The translations under genes and the position numbers were made by a program. Shown here piece by piece: positions 31,987-39,739 of a DNA stretch of 44,574 nt (position 1 is the stretch's first letter; the number at the start of each line of letters is the position of its first letter). Location: assembly GCA_005804885.1 (NCBI GenBank), contig SYOX01000246.1, forward strand, positions 1-44,574, in the 5' to 3' direction. The notes beneath the pieces were generated by a model. It made no database searches. It saw nothing but the letters and a program-made list of their open reading frames with translations, and was not told where the DNA came from. The stretch comes from Pseudomonadota bacterium. GTDB taxonomy: Bacteria; Myxococcota_A; Bradymonadia; Bradymonadales; GCA-2716585.

Positions 31987-32733
31987 TCACCCTCGCCCGG
32001 CCTGGCGCGTGTAGGCGTCGATGGCGGGGCGATACTTCTCCCGCGCGCCCCCCAGGACAGGTTCGCCGTGGGCGGGGAGCACGTTCTCGAAGTCGAGATC
32101 CAGGATCCCCCGGATCTTCGCGGGGTCCGGCTTGAGCTGCTTCGCCCAGGCCGGGCCGATCTGGTGGGGCTTGATGAAGCCCATGACCCTCATCCCCAAG
32201 CCGGCCAGCAGGTTGAAGTAGCGATCGGGTGCCGCCCAGTTCTGGAGGCTGTCTCCAGAGATCAACGTGCCGCCGCCGGCCGGAATGCGGAGGATGGCCT
32301 CCGGCGTCCTCGTGTCCAAGGTGTAGAGCGACCACCCTTTGACCGGCAGCGCGCTGCTTGAATCCACCTCCACATCGGCCTCGAAGTAGATCTCGCCCTT
32401 TCTGGGGTCCACACCCGTGAAGTAGGTCTGCCCCCGCACGGCGTACACCGGACAGCCGTAGCGGTCCTTGTAGAAGGGATCGTCGCTGCCGTGGAAGCCC
32501 GCCACCCGAACCACCCCGGCGACGCGCCCCAGCCCATCGAGCGCCTTCAGCCCGCGATCGTCGAGCCGGACCGTGTTCACGAGCCACACATCCTCGCCCT
32601 CGACGAGCGCGACCATGTTGCGGCTGAAGCGCATCGGGCCTATCGAGATGGAGCCGGTCACCAGGTGCACACCCGGCAACACCTCCTGGAACTCACCGTG
32701 TGGACGAACTGCTGGAAAGGGTCTCGCTTTCAT
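31987..32733 (-). CDS. Metallo-beta-lactamase-fold protein lacking the usual zinc motif
   Basis: A 248-residue protein with the strand order of a metallo-beta-lactamase fold: GVHLVTGSISIGPMRFSRNMVALVEGEDVWLVNTVRL, VAGVVRVAGFHGSDDPFYKDRYGCPVYA, ISGDSLQNWAAPDRYFN, and ENVLPAHGEPVLGGAREKY. The first metal motif HxHxDH is replaced by HGSDD, so metal binding is probably altered, while the GD and AHGEP positions remain. No signal peptide is seen. The function is unknown. Its GC is intermediate between the low-GC patch upstream and the rest of the window. Confidence 0.75.
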   Translation of the reverse strand: MKARPFPAVRPHGEFQEVLPGVHLVTGSISIGPMRFSRNMVALVEGEDVWLVNTVRLDDRGLKALDGLGRVAGVVRVAGFHGSDDPFYKDRYGCPVYAVRGQTYFTGVDPRKGEIYFEADVEVDSSSALPVKGWSLYTLDTRTPEAILRIPAGGGTLISGDSLQNWAAPDRYFNLLAGLGMRVMGFIKPHQIGPAWAKQLKPDPAKIRGILDLDFENVLPAHGEPVLGGAREKYRPAIDAYTRQAGRG

Positions 32734-32898
32734 GCCCCGAAGCTACCACCACCGACCCCCTCATGTCACTGCCCGTCGCGCCTCAAAGCTGATATCGTCT
32801 TTCAGACCTTGTGCGAGCAACCCTGGATCGCGTCCTCCCGCTGCTCCCCCGCGATCCGCGAAGCCCTGAACCCTTGAAGGCCTTTGGACGCCTGCTTC

Positions 32899-33609
32899 AT
32901 GATCCTGCTGAGATACGCCGCGCCGCTGCTGGCCCTGACCCTGCTGACCTCTTGCCAGATCGCCCGCTCGGCCTTCGTCGACCAGACGCCCCAGATCGCC
33001 GCCATCGCCATCCGGGACGACGTGCCGGATTACCAGAAGTTCGCCACGCGCCACTTCACCCTGGCCTTCATCGCGCCGGCCTACAGCGGCTTCGGCTACT
33101 TCGTCGAGGGCGCGCCGATCCCCTGGAGCCAGACGCGCGCCGAGTTCTTGAGCGCCCTTGAGCGCGCCCTGGCGACCTACGAGGCCGTCGACCTCTTCCT
33201 GCTGGCCCACTCCAACAGCTACCTCGACTGGATCGCAGAGCTTGACCCGAACCTGCGCCGACACCTCCGCCTGGTCTACAACACCGGCTGCGGCGACGCC
33301 GCCCAGGGCCAGCGCTGGCTCGACCTCGGCGCCCGAGCCTACGTCGGGCACCCCGGAGACAACATCGCCCCGCTCTTCGACTACTTCTTCCTGCCCGAGT
33401 GGACCGCCGGCCGTCGCCTCGAAGACGCCGTCGCCAGCGCCAACGCCCGCACCCGCGAGGACCTCTTCGACGGCGCCGTCGGCTGGATGACCGAGGTCAC
33501 CGAAGACCTCGACGCCCCCGCCCGGTACTGGCAAGCCACCCGCGCCCTGGTCTATGGTGACGGACGGATCACCATCGACACCCCATCAAGCAAGGCCAGA
33601 TCGCCTTGA
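32899..33609 (+). CDS. Caspase/CHAT-like lipoprotein
   Basis: A 236-residue predicted lipoprotein: MILLRYAAPLLALTLLTSC with the lipid cysteine at C19. Residues of about 97-165 look like a caspase-type (clan CD) core. A strand ends in a histidine (VDLFLLAHSNSY, H104), a second strand ends in a cysteine (LRLVYNTGCGDAAQG, C131), and WLDLGARAYVGHPGDNIAPLFDYFFLPEW follows, as in CHAT and C25-like families. It may therefore be an envelope cysteine protease. The fold call is by pattern only. A TTG at 32884 is an alternative start. The ribosome binding site is weak. The end is close to the DUF6429 gene. Confidence 0.65.
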   Translation: MILLRYAAPLLALTLLTSCQIARSAFVDQTPQIAAIAIRDDVPDYQKFATRHFTLAFIAPAYSGFGYFVEGAPIPWSQTRAEFLSALERALATYEAVDLFLLAHSNSYLDWIAELDPNLRRHLRLVYNTGCGDAAQGQRWLDLGARAYVGHPGDNIAPLFDYFFLPEWTAGRRLEDAVASANARTREDLFDGAVGWMTEVTEDLDAPARYWQATRALVYGDGRITIDTPSSKARSP

Positions 33610-33634
33610 CACAACCGAGCCGGAGGCGCTTGAG

Positions 33635-33901
33635 GTGAAGTACGACGAAGACAAAATCGACGAGATGGCCCTGGCGCTCTTGTTCCTGACAACCTTCCGC
33701 GAGCGCAAGGATTTCCCCTGGAGGGCCTGGAAGAGCATGGACTGGGACGTCCTCGACAGGATGGTCCAGAAGGGGTGGATACACGACTCCAAAGGCAAGA
33801 CGAAGTCGGTCTACTTCACCCCAGAGGGCCACAAGCTCATGGTGGAGCTCTTCAACCGGCACTTCGCCATCGACGTCGCCACTGACGAACAGGACTCTTG
33901 A
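33635..33901 (+). CDS. DUF6429 family protein
   Basis: An 88-residue protein starting at GTG (33635) with GGAGG nine bases upstream; the longer frame overlaps the preceding gene and is not needed. The sequence KYDEDKIDEMALALLFLTTF ... RAWKSMDWDVLDRMVQKGWIHDSKGKTKSVYFTPEGHKLMVELFNRHF has the form of small DUF6429 proteins: a helix, a W-x-x-x-D-W-D motif and a winged-helix-like DxxGKxKSV..T.EG end. The molecular role is unknown; the winged-helix appearance would allow DNA binding. Confidence 0.8.
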   Translation: MKYDEDKIDEMALALLFLTTFRERKDFPWRAWKSMDWDVLDRMVQKGWIHDSKGKTKSVYFTPEGHKLMVELFNRHFAIDVATDEQDS

Positions 33902-34112
33902 ACCCCATCCCAACCTCACACAGGGACGCCAGCCGCCGCGCCTCCCGGAATCAAGGGCCGATCGCGCTGCTCAAACCCTTGATTTCATACAGGGAATGGC
34001 TGTTGTATGCTCCAACTCCGCGCTCGACGCCACAGGACACCTCCAGTTGAGCCGCGCGCTTGCGGGCGCCTTGATGGGTTGGCCAGAGCAGCCCAGAGGA
34101 GAACGACGAGAC

Positions 34113-34373
34113 ATGGCCGAGTTGCTCGGGATTCTTGCAGGAGTCGCCCTCGCGGCCATCCTCTTCAAGCCGATCTTTGGAGACCAGCTCGGCTTCGGAG
34201 ACTTCGTCAAGCTCTCGAGCCGAGGCGACCTGTCCTGGCTGCTCCAAGGACGGTTGGGGCAAGCTCAGTGGGTGAAATTGAAGATTGGCTGCTGGATTGT
34301 CATCAGCCTCCTCTTTGGCGTCTCCGTCTCCAGCGGGATCGAGAGGCTGATCGACCCCTCCCTCTCGCCCTGA
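34113..34373 (+). CDS. Small two-helix membrane protein
   Basis: An 86-residue protein from the ATG at 34113 with AGAGGAGA upstream. Two hydrophobic segments are visible (about 4-22, LLGILAGVALAAILFKPIFG; and 59-76, GCWIVISLLFGVSVSSGI) joined by a Gly/Leu-rich amphipathic loop. No family is recognised. Upstream frame extension is rejected because it lacks a ribosome binding site. A hairpin in the following gap may end the transcript. Confidence 0.6.
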   Translation: MAELLGILAGVALAAILFKPIFGDQLGFGDFVKLSSRGDLSWLLQGRLGQAQWVKLKIGCWIVISLLFGVSVSSGIERLIDPSLSP

Positions 34374-34524
34374 TTCCGTCGAGCTCAGGCGACCGCGCCG
34401 CAGATGAGGGCGAGGGGTCCGATCGCGGCGAGCGGGAACAGGCCCCCTCGGCCCCTGGTTGTCCAGGGCGACGGCGACCCCTCGCGGTGCGCTCTCGGCG
34501 CGGGTGTGGTAGCCTCCTGGCCTC

Positions 34525-34560
34525 CGCGATCGGACAAGGCCCGCGCAGCGGGCCATCGCG
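34525..34560 (+). terminator. Candidate hairpin terminator
   Basis: GGCCCGC-GCA-GCGGGCC (34538-34554) is flanked by CGCGAT and ATCGCG, giving a longer interrupted stem. It lies 165 bp after the small membrane protein gene and 60 bp before the next gene. No U-tract is present; it could also be a 5' leader structure of the next gene. Confidence 0.35.
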
Positions 34561-34614
34561 ACGCATCGAAGGGCCAGGGCCAGCGGCCCGGCCTCAACCT
34601 CGGTCCTGAGAGAC

Positions 34615-35433
34615 ATGGCAACACAACGCACGATCACCGACAGGCTGCTGAGCACGGCGATGGGCCGCTCGCGCAAGGCCCTCCAGCAGCTCCCCCTGCT
34701 GCGGCGCATGGCGGCCGGCGACATCGTCATCCCCGAGGTCACCGTCAACCGAGTGCTGGCCCGCGCTGGCCTCGACGAGGAGCTCCCGCTGCACTGGGAG
34801 ACGCTGGCGGTGCGCTTCTACGAGGGCTACTTCGAACTGGACATCCAGGGCGCCGTCAAGTTCGTCCGAGGCCCCGTCTTCCGCATCCAGGCCCGCTTCG
34901 AATCGATCGAGGTCTCCGTCAAGCGGCAGGTCATCCGCGTCCGCCTCATGCGCGAGATCCAGACCTTCGCCCACGGCCTCGTCGAGCGCGTCCTGCTCGT
35001 CTTCGTTCACGCCATCTTCGACCGCCTCCTGGAACCCGAGACTCTGTTGCGCCTGGCCGATCGCAGCAACGCCGCCTTCACCCAGGAGGCCCCCGATCTT
35101 CTGCGCATCGACCTTCACGAGATCGAGCCCATCCGCAAGCAGCTCAACAAGAAGAGCGTCGGCGCCCTGAGCGCCCTGCTCGGCGACGAGACCGTCCTCA
35201 TCCACGCCATCGACTGCCGCCCCGGCGAGCTGATCGTCCGCACCACGACCGTCGCCCAGGAGCTCGCCCGCAAGGGCCTCAAGCTCGGCGTCGTGGCCTC
35301 GTCGGCCGCCTCTCGCCTCGTCGACGCCATCGGCGAGGTCGGCCGCGCCGTCGCCGACGGCGTTCGCAATGATCCCCCTGCCCGCCCTCGCCTTCCCGCC
35401 GAGGAAGACGCCGAGTTCGAAGAGGTCGACTGA
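34615..35433 (+). CDS. Hypothetical protein (272 residues)
   Basis: A soluble-looking protein I cannot assign. The beginning is basic and helical (RTITDRLLSTAMGRSRKALQQLPLLRRM). A beta-rich middle follows (LAVRFYEGYFELDIQGAVKFVRGPVFRIQARFESIEVSVKRQVIRVRLMREIQTF), then a helical segment (VERVLLVFVHAIFDRLLEPETLL). The C-terminal third (DLLRIDLHEIEPIRKQL ... LIVRTTTVAQELARKGLKLG) ends in an acidic tail. No signal peptide or catalytic motif is evident. The beta-rich core with R-x-x-F-E strands might be a lipid-binding fold. The gene appears monocistronic. Confidence 0.75.
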   Translation: MATQRTITDRLLSTAMGRSRKALQQLPLLRRMAAGDIVIPEVTVNRVLARAGLDEELPLHWETLAVRFYEGYFELDIQGAVKFVRGPVFRIQARFESIEVSVKRQVIRVRLMREIQTFAHGLVERVLLVFVHAIFDRLLEPETLLRLADRSNAAFTQEAPDLLRIDLHEIEPIRKQLNKKSVGALSALLGDETVLIHAIDCRPGELIVRTTTVAQELARKGLKLGVVASSAASRLVDAIGEVGRAVADGVRNDPPARPRLPAEEDAEFEEVD

Positions 35434-35721
35434 CCGACCCCGCCGCCCTCCAGGCCTGCGCACGACCTCGGCGACGGCCCACACCTCGCCCGTCAAACGC
35501 GAGCCGCCCCGCTCGACCCGCCCGCCCTTCAGCGGCTTTCCTCAATTGTATTGAGCACTTCCGAGCCACTGATGGAGTTCTGACGCCGCACTGAAGGCCT
35601 CCGAACAACCGCGCAGAGCTACTCGGTGGCTATCCGCAGTTGTGTTGAGCGTTACCGAGTCCGTGTCGGCCGTGATCCGAAGCCGCGATGGGGGTATCAG
35701 GACGACCGCGGAGGGCACCTC
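35434..35721. other. Intergenic stretch with a diverged direct repeat
   Basis: About 290 bp without a gene, with lower GC from about 35540. CAATTGTATTGAGCACTTCC (near 35544) and CAGTTGTGTTGAGCGTTACC (near 35636) are diverged direct copies about 92 bp apart, both followed by GAG. Nothing else is recognised. Confidence 0.4.
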
Positions 35722-35802
35722 ATACGGAACCACGTTTGAACCACTTTCATCTTGGGCTTCCTGGTGGCCCAACATGGAAGTGGCTTGAGCGTGGTTCCGT
35801 AT
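35722..35802. repeat. 81-bp hairpin element with ATACGGAACCACG termini
   Basis: Two 29-bp arms (35722-35750 and 35774-35802) are inverted copies with a few mismatches; the outer 13 bp, ATACGGAACCACG, is exact. The loop contains a second stem, TTGGGC (35752-35757) with GCCCAA (35767-35772). The right end overlaps the stop codon of the beta-helix gene. The same 13-mer appears at 7281-7293 just past the aminotransferase gene. Confidence 0.8.
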
Positions 35803-38474
35803 CAGAGGGGCGGCAGGCGCTCGCCGTGGATCCGCGCAATGGCGCGGAGGACGGGCCAGATCGCGTCGAGGTCGGAGGCCCGGATGAAGGGCGCCGAGCG
35901 CTGGTGGAGCGGGATTCCCCGATCCACGCGCGCCTGCGGCAGCTCCACCGCGAAGGCCAGCTCGCCCGCGTGCGCCACCCCACCCGGCTCCATCGAGGTC
36001 GAGGGTGATGACATCCGTGTTGGCGACGCCGTCGAGGGGCTGCGCTGGCGGATGGAGACACAGACCTCGGCGCGCCCCCCGGCCAGGAGCCAGGCCGTGA
36101 CGTGGACGACGAAGGGCTGGATCAGCGCGATCCGCGGCCTCGGTCGTCCCGAGTCGACAAGCTCGACGGCCTCTTCGGTGAAGCGCAAGGCGCCGACCCT
36201 GGCCTCGAAGGGCGCCAGCCAGCGGCCGCGGTCGAAGGGATCGATGGGCGCCCTGTAGAGCGTCGCCTCGACGGACCAGCCGGCGGGCGGATCGAGGGAG
36301 GCGCCGCTGGATGGGTCGATGGGCGGTCGGCGATCCTCGATCTCTGGCGGGTGGAGGAAGCGAACGCCCTCCAGGGAGGGGAAGGAGGCCCGGTCAGGCC
36401 GGTCGGGGTCGATCAGGACGGGCACCTCGACGCCCTGGCGGTGCGCGTCGACCAGCAGGGGGGAGGCGCGGACGATCTGGGCGTGGTCGGCTCCGGCGAG
36501 GTCGCGCCAGCCGACGGTGAGCTGGCCGAGGGCGGGATCATGGCGGACGACGACGCCGTCGATGAGCAGCCCGCGGGTCAGCAGTCGCCACCGCCGAAGC
36601 CCGGCCCAGACCCCGAGGGCGGCGCCGCCGCTGGCCAGCGAGGCCGCGAGCGCCGCGCCGAGTGTCCAGCCCAGCGTCGGGGCGAGGGCGAGTGCACTTG
36701 CGAGGGAGGTGGTGAGGGCCAGGAGGGCGGGCCACTGGTCGGCGAGGCGCAGGGCATGGCGAGGACCGTTCAGGGTGCGGTCACGGCGAGGGACAGGAGC
36801 AGGGGCGGTGAGTCGGGCGTCGGGTGCGAGGTTGGGGGGGATGTCGTAATCCTGAGTGTTGTCGGTGAGTTGGTTGAAGCGCAGGAGCGGCGAGGCGCCT
36901 GCGCCGACCTTGAGTCCGAGGGGTGCGCCGATGCAGATGTTGGCCTCGATGAGGGCGGAGGAGGAGTCGCGGGCGTGGATGCCGGCTTGGAGGCTCTGTC
37001 GGCAGGCGTTGCGGCGCAGGAGGGGTCGGGCGTGGTCGAAGGCGCCGATGCCGACGCCGCAGCCGACGATGGTGTTGGCTTCGGCGCGTCCGGCGGCGCT
37101 GTCGCCGAAGCGCAGGCCGAACTCGGAGAGGTTGAGGAGGTGGTTCTGGATGAGGATGGGTGAGGCCCTGCCTTCGACGAGTATGCCGACGGCGCCGCCC
37201 TCGATGGTGTTGCCGGAGGCTGTTGGGCGGGCTGCGCCCTTGATGGAGAGGCCAGCGCGCTGGGCGCCGACGATCTGGTTGCCGACGAGGGTCGGGGTGG
37301 CCTCGTCCTTGATCAGGATGCCGTGGTGTCGGCTGTCGTGGATGCGGTTTCCGGAGAGGAGGGGAGCGGCGGCGTCGGCCACGACGATCCCGGTGTTGAC
37401 GCGCACGATGACGTTGTCCGAGCACTCGCCGCGGCCGCTCCAGGCGATGGAGGCGCGGCCCTGGCCCTCGAAGGTGTTGGCCCGGATGGTGGGGGAGGAG
37501 GGGGCCTCGACGCGCAGGCCCTCTTTGACCTGGGCTTCGAAGGTCACCTGGGCGATCTCGACGTTGGCGGTCGAGGTGATGAGGGCGCCGAGGGCGCCGC
37601 CCTTGACGCGGCCCTCCTTGAGGATCGCGGTGGCGGCCTCGGTGACCTCCAGGCCGACAGGCTCGGCCTTGAAGCGGCAGCCGAGGAGGAGAGCGCGGCT
37701 TTGTCCCTCCAGGTGGACGCCGGCTCGCCGGTGCGTCGAGAGGCGGCACTGGCGGGCTTCGACTCGGCCGCGGTCCCCGGCCCCGATCCCGGCCCGGTTG
37801 CCGTCGAAGCTGACGCGCTCGACGTCGAGGGTGGCGTCGCCGAGGATCATGACGCCGTCGCGGCGTGCGCCGACGATCTGGCTGTTTCGGCAGGCGCCGT
37901 GGCTCTGGCCTTCAAGGCGCAGCCCGCAGCCGCCGCCGGTGAAGCGGCCGTTGGAGATCAGGGCGGAGGCTTGATCGGCGACCTCGACGCCGACGTCGAG
38001 GCCCTCGAAGCGGCAGCGGGACAGGGTCGCGCGGGCGGCGCTCTGGAGGCGGACGCCGAGCGTGAGCCCGGCGGCCTGCTCGGAGCCGACGAAGCGGCAC
38101 TGTTGCACGTCGATGGCGCCGGAGAGGACCACGAGGAGGCGGCGGGGGCGGTCTGGGGGTGCGCTCAAGGCGAGGTGTTCGAGGTGGAGGGGGGAGGGGC
38201 CGGAGAAGATGATCAGGGGCTCGTCGGTGGCGAAGGCGGCGGTCAAGAGGGTGAGGCCCATGCCGGCGCCTGAGATGAACAAGCCCCGGCTCAGGCGCAG
38301 GGGGGCGGTCAGCGCGAAGGTCCCGCGGCCGAGGGTCACCGAGGCTCCATCGGGCAGGGCGTCGATGAGGGCGCCGAGGCGGGCGGCGGCGTCGGCCGCG
38401 ATCTCCAGGGGGGGAGGCGCAGTCACGGCGCGGCGAAGCGGAGGTGGCTCGTCGGGCGCCCTTGCGGCGACCAT
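35802..38474 (-). CDS. Large parallel beta-helix membrane protein
   Basis: An 890-residue protein. Residues of about 25-520 are a right-handed parallel beta-helix of the pectate-lyase/NosD type, with repeating rungs of about 22 residues (for example GIVVADAAAPLLSGNRIHDSRHHGILIKDEATPTLVGNQIVGAQRAGLSI). There is no signal peptide. Residues of about 575-625 form one or two membrane helices (LLALTTSLASALALAPTLGWTLGAALAASLASGGAALGVWAGL). A C-terminal domain of about 260 residues contains a beta-rich part (GLLIDGVVVRHDPALGQLTVGWRDL...). If it has no signal peptide, the helix domain would face the cytoplasm, which is unusual. Its start overlaps a small ORF at 38423-38596. The function is unknown. 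Confidence 0.85.
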   Translation of the reverse strand: MVAARAPDEPPPLRRAVTAPPPLEIAADAAARLGALIDALPDGASVTLGRGTFALTAPLRLSRGLFISGAGMGLTLLTAAFATDEPLIIFSGPSPLHLEHLALSAPPDRPRRLLVVLSGAIDVQQCRFVGSEQAAGLTLGVRLQSAARATLSRCRFEGLDVGVEVADQASALISNGRFTGGGCGLRLEGQSHGACRNSQIVGARRDGVMILGDATLDVERVSFDGNRAGIGAGDRGRVEARQCRLSTHRRAGVHLEGQSRALLLGCRFKAEPVGLEVTEAATAILKEGRVKGGALGALITSTANVEIAQVTFEAQVKEGLRVEAPSSPTIRANTFEGQGRASIAWSGRGECSDNVIVRVNTGIVVADAAAPLLSGNRIHDSRHHGILIKDEATPTLVGNQIVGAQRAGLSIKGAARPTASGNTIEGGAVGILVEGRASPILIQNHLLNLSEFGLRFGDSAAGRAEANTIVGCGVGIGAFDHARPLLRRNACRQSLQAGIHARDSSSALIEANICIGAPLGLKVGAGASPLLRFNQLTDNTQDYDIPPNLAPDARLTAPAPVPRRDRTLNGPRHALRLADQWPALLALTTSLASALALAPTLGWTLGAALAASLASGGAALGVWAGLRRWRLLTRGLLIDGVVVRHDPALGQLTVGWRDLAGADHAQIVRASPLLVDAHRQGVEVPVLIDPDRPDRASFPSLEGVRFLHPPEIEDRRPPIDPSSGASLDPPAGWSVEATLYRAPIDPFDRGRWLAPFEARVGALRFTEEAVELVDSGRPRPRIALIQPFVVHVTAWLLAGGRAEVCVSIRQRSPSTASPTRMSSPSTSMEPGGVAHAGELAFAVELPQARVDRGIPLHQRSAPFIRASDLDAIWPVLRAIARIHGERLPPL

Positions 38475-38596
38475 CTGGCTTCGATGTCCTTGAAGTTGTT
38501 GATCAAATCCTCGGTGATCGATGGGCTGGGCGCTTGTGCGCCGTGGGCAACCGGTGTCAACCCGTCGATGCTCTTGTTCAAGTCCAGGATCAGCAT
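38423..38596 (-). CDS. Small hypothetical ORF overlapping the beta-helix gene start
   Basis: A 57-residue frame from the ATG at 38596 (MLILDLNKSIDGLTPVAHGA ... ITEDLINNFKDIEARWSPQGRP), ending 52 bp inside the beta-helix gene in another frame. The frame stays open and protein-like upstream (NQLNPKTHLTPALDPCAANTEAD), after AAGGAGG near 38680, but has no standard start codon there. Either translation starts at 38596, or a frameshift or unusual start hides a protein of about 80 residues. The amino-acid mix is gene-like. The 200 bp further upstream, shared with the prs-like promoter region, hold nothing else. Confidence 0.45.
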   Translation of the reverse strand: MLILDLNKSIDGLTPVAHGAQAPSPSITEDLINNFKDIEARWSPQGRPTSHLRFAAP

Positions 38597-38797
38597 ATCA
38601 GCCTCGGTGTTGGCGGCGCAGGGGTCGAGGGCCGGGGTGAGGTGTGTCTTGGGGTTGAGCTGGTTGGTGTGTGGCCTCCTTGCGTGGGGTCGATCATGGC
38701 CCCTCCGGTTGGCGGGTCGAGCTGTCAGCTTGCAGTCTAGCAGAAGCGGGCGGTGGGTCGTCTTGCCTCATCAAGTGGGGCGTGCGATCATCGGGGG

Positions 38798-39739
38798 ATG
38801 ACGACGCACACACGGACGCTGCTCTTCATCACCCCCCCTTATCAACACTTCAGCGCCGCGCTGGCGGCCTCGGATCACTTTGAGCCGGGGCAGGTGGAGA
38901 CGCGGCAGTTTCCGGACGGCGAGCGTTACCAGCGTATCGAGAGCGAGGTTTTTGATCGAGACGTGATCGTGCTCGGAGGGACGATCGATGATGGGGAGAC
39001 GCTGCGGATCTTCGATCTGGCCTGCGCGCTGGTGAAGTATGGGGCGCGGCGGCTGACGCTGGCGGTGCCCTACTTCGGTTATTCGACGATGGAGCGGGCG
39101 GTGCGCGTGGGCGACGTGGTGACGGCCAAGGCGCGGGCGAGGCTGTTGTCGGCGATCCCGGCGGCGAGCATGGGCAACCGCGTGGTGATGCTGGATCTGC
39201 ACGCGGCGGGGATTCCTTATTATTTTGAGGGTCACATCCAGGCGCACCACCTCTACGCCAAGGGTGTGATCGTGGAGGAGGCGCGTCGGCTGGGTGGAGA
39301 GGACTTCGTGCTGGCGTGTACGGACGCGGGGAGGGCCAAGTGGGTCGAGTCGCTGGCCAACGATCTGGGGGTGAGCGCGGCCTTCGTCTTCAAGCGGCGG
39401 CTGGGCGACACGCAGACGGAGATCTCGGGGATAAGCGCCGACGTGGCGGGTCGGCGGGTGGTGATCTACGACGACATGATCCGGTCGGGGTCGTCTCTGA
39501 GGGGCGCAGCGGAGGCCTACCGTCGAGCGGGGGCGGTCGCGGTCAGCGCCGTGGCGACGCACGGGGTCTTCCCGGGGGATGCGCTGGAGCAGTTGAGGAG
39601 ATCGGGGGCGTTGGATGTGGTCGTGTGTACGGACTCGCACCCGAGGGTGGTGGCGCTGGCGGACGGTGAGTTCCTGAGGGTGGCGACGGTGGCGCCGCTG
39701 CTGGCGGAGAGGCTTGAGGCGCTCACTCCTTGGATTTGA
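38798..39739 (+). CDS. Divergent ribose-phosphate pyrophosphokinase (PRPP synthase)
   Basis: A 313-residue protein of the PRPP synthetase/phosphoribosyltransferase fold. It has [11 protein letters not shown] (near 37-47), [11 protein letters not shown] where standard enzymes have [34 protein letters not shown] (standard PDAGG..RA) and the PRPP-binding loop [14 protein letters not shown]. These replacements place it in a divergent subfamily rather than canonical Prs, but the reaction (ribose 5-phosphate plus ATP to PRPP) is still likely. The ATG at 38798 is preceded by a G-rich site. Its last 17 bp overlap the opposite-strand gene's 3' end. Confidence 0.88.
   Translation: MTTHTRTLLFITPPYQHFSAALAASDHFEPGQVETRQFPDGERYQRIESEVFDRDVIVLGGTIDDGETLRIFDLACALVKYGARRLTLAVPYFGYSTMERAVRVGDVVTAKARARLLSAIPAASMGNRVVMLDLHAAGIPYYFEGHIQAHHLYAKGVIVEEARRLGGEDFVLACTDAGRAKWVESLANDLGVSAAFVFKRRLGDTQTEISGISADVAGRRVVIYDDMIRSGSSLRGAAEAYRRAGAVAVSAVATHGVFPGDALEQLRRSGALDVVVCTDSHPRVVALADGEFLRVATVAPLLAERLEALTPWI

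Noticed and set aside
34385..34624. Minus-strand 79-residue frame ending in a hydrophobic stretch
   Set aside because: No ribosome binding site, Arg/Pro-rich for most of its length, and it overlaps the leader of the downstream gene; only the last 20 residues look protein-like.
35542..35775. Minus-strand 77-residue frame
   Set aside because: It runs through the 81-bp hairpin and the diverged direct repeat; no start signal or family resemblance.
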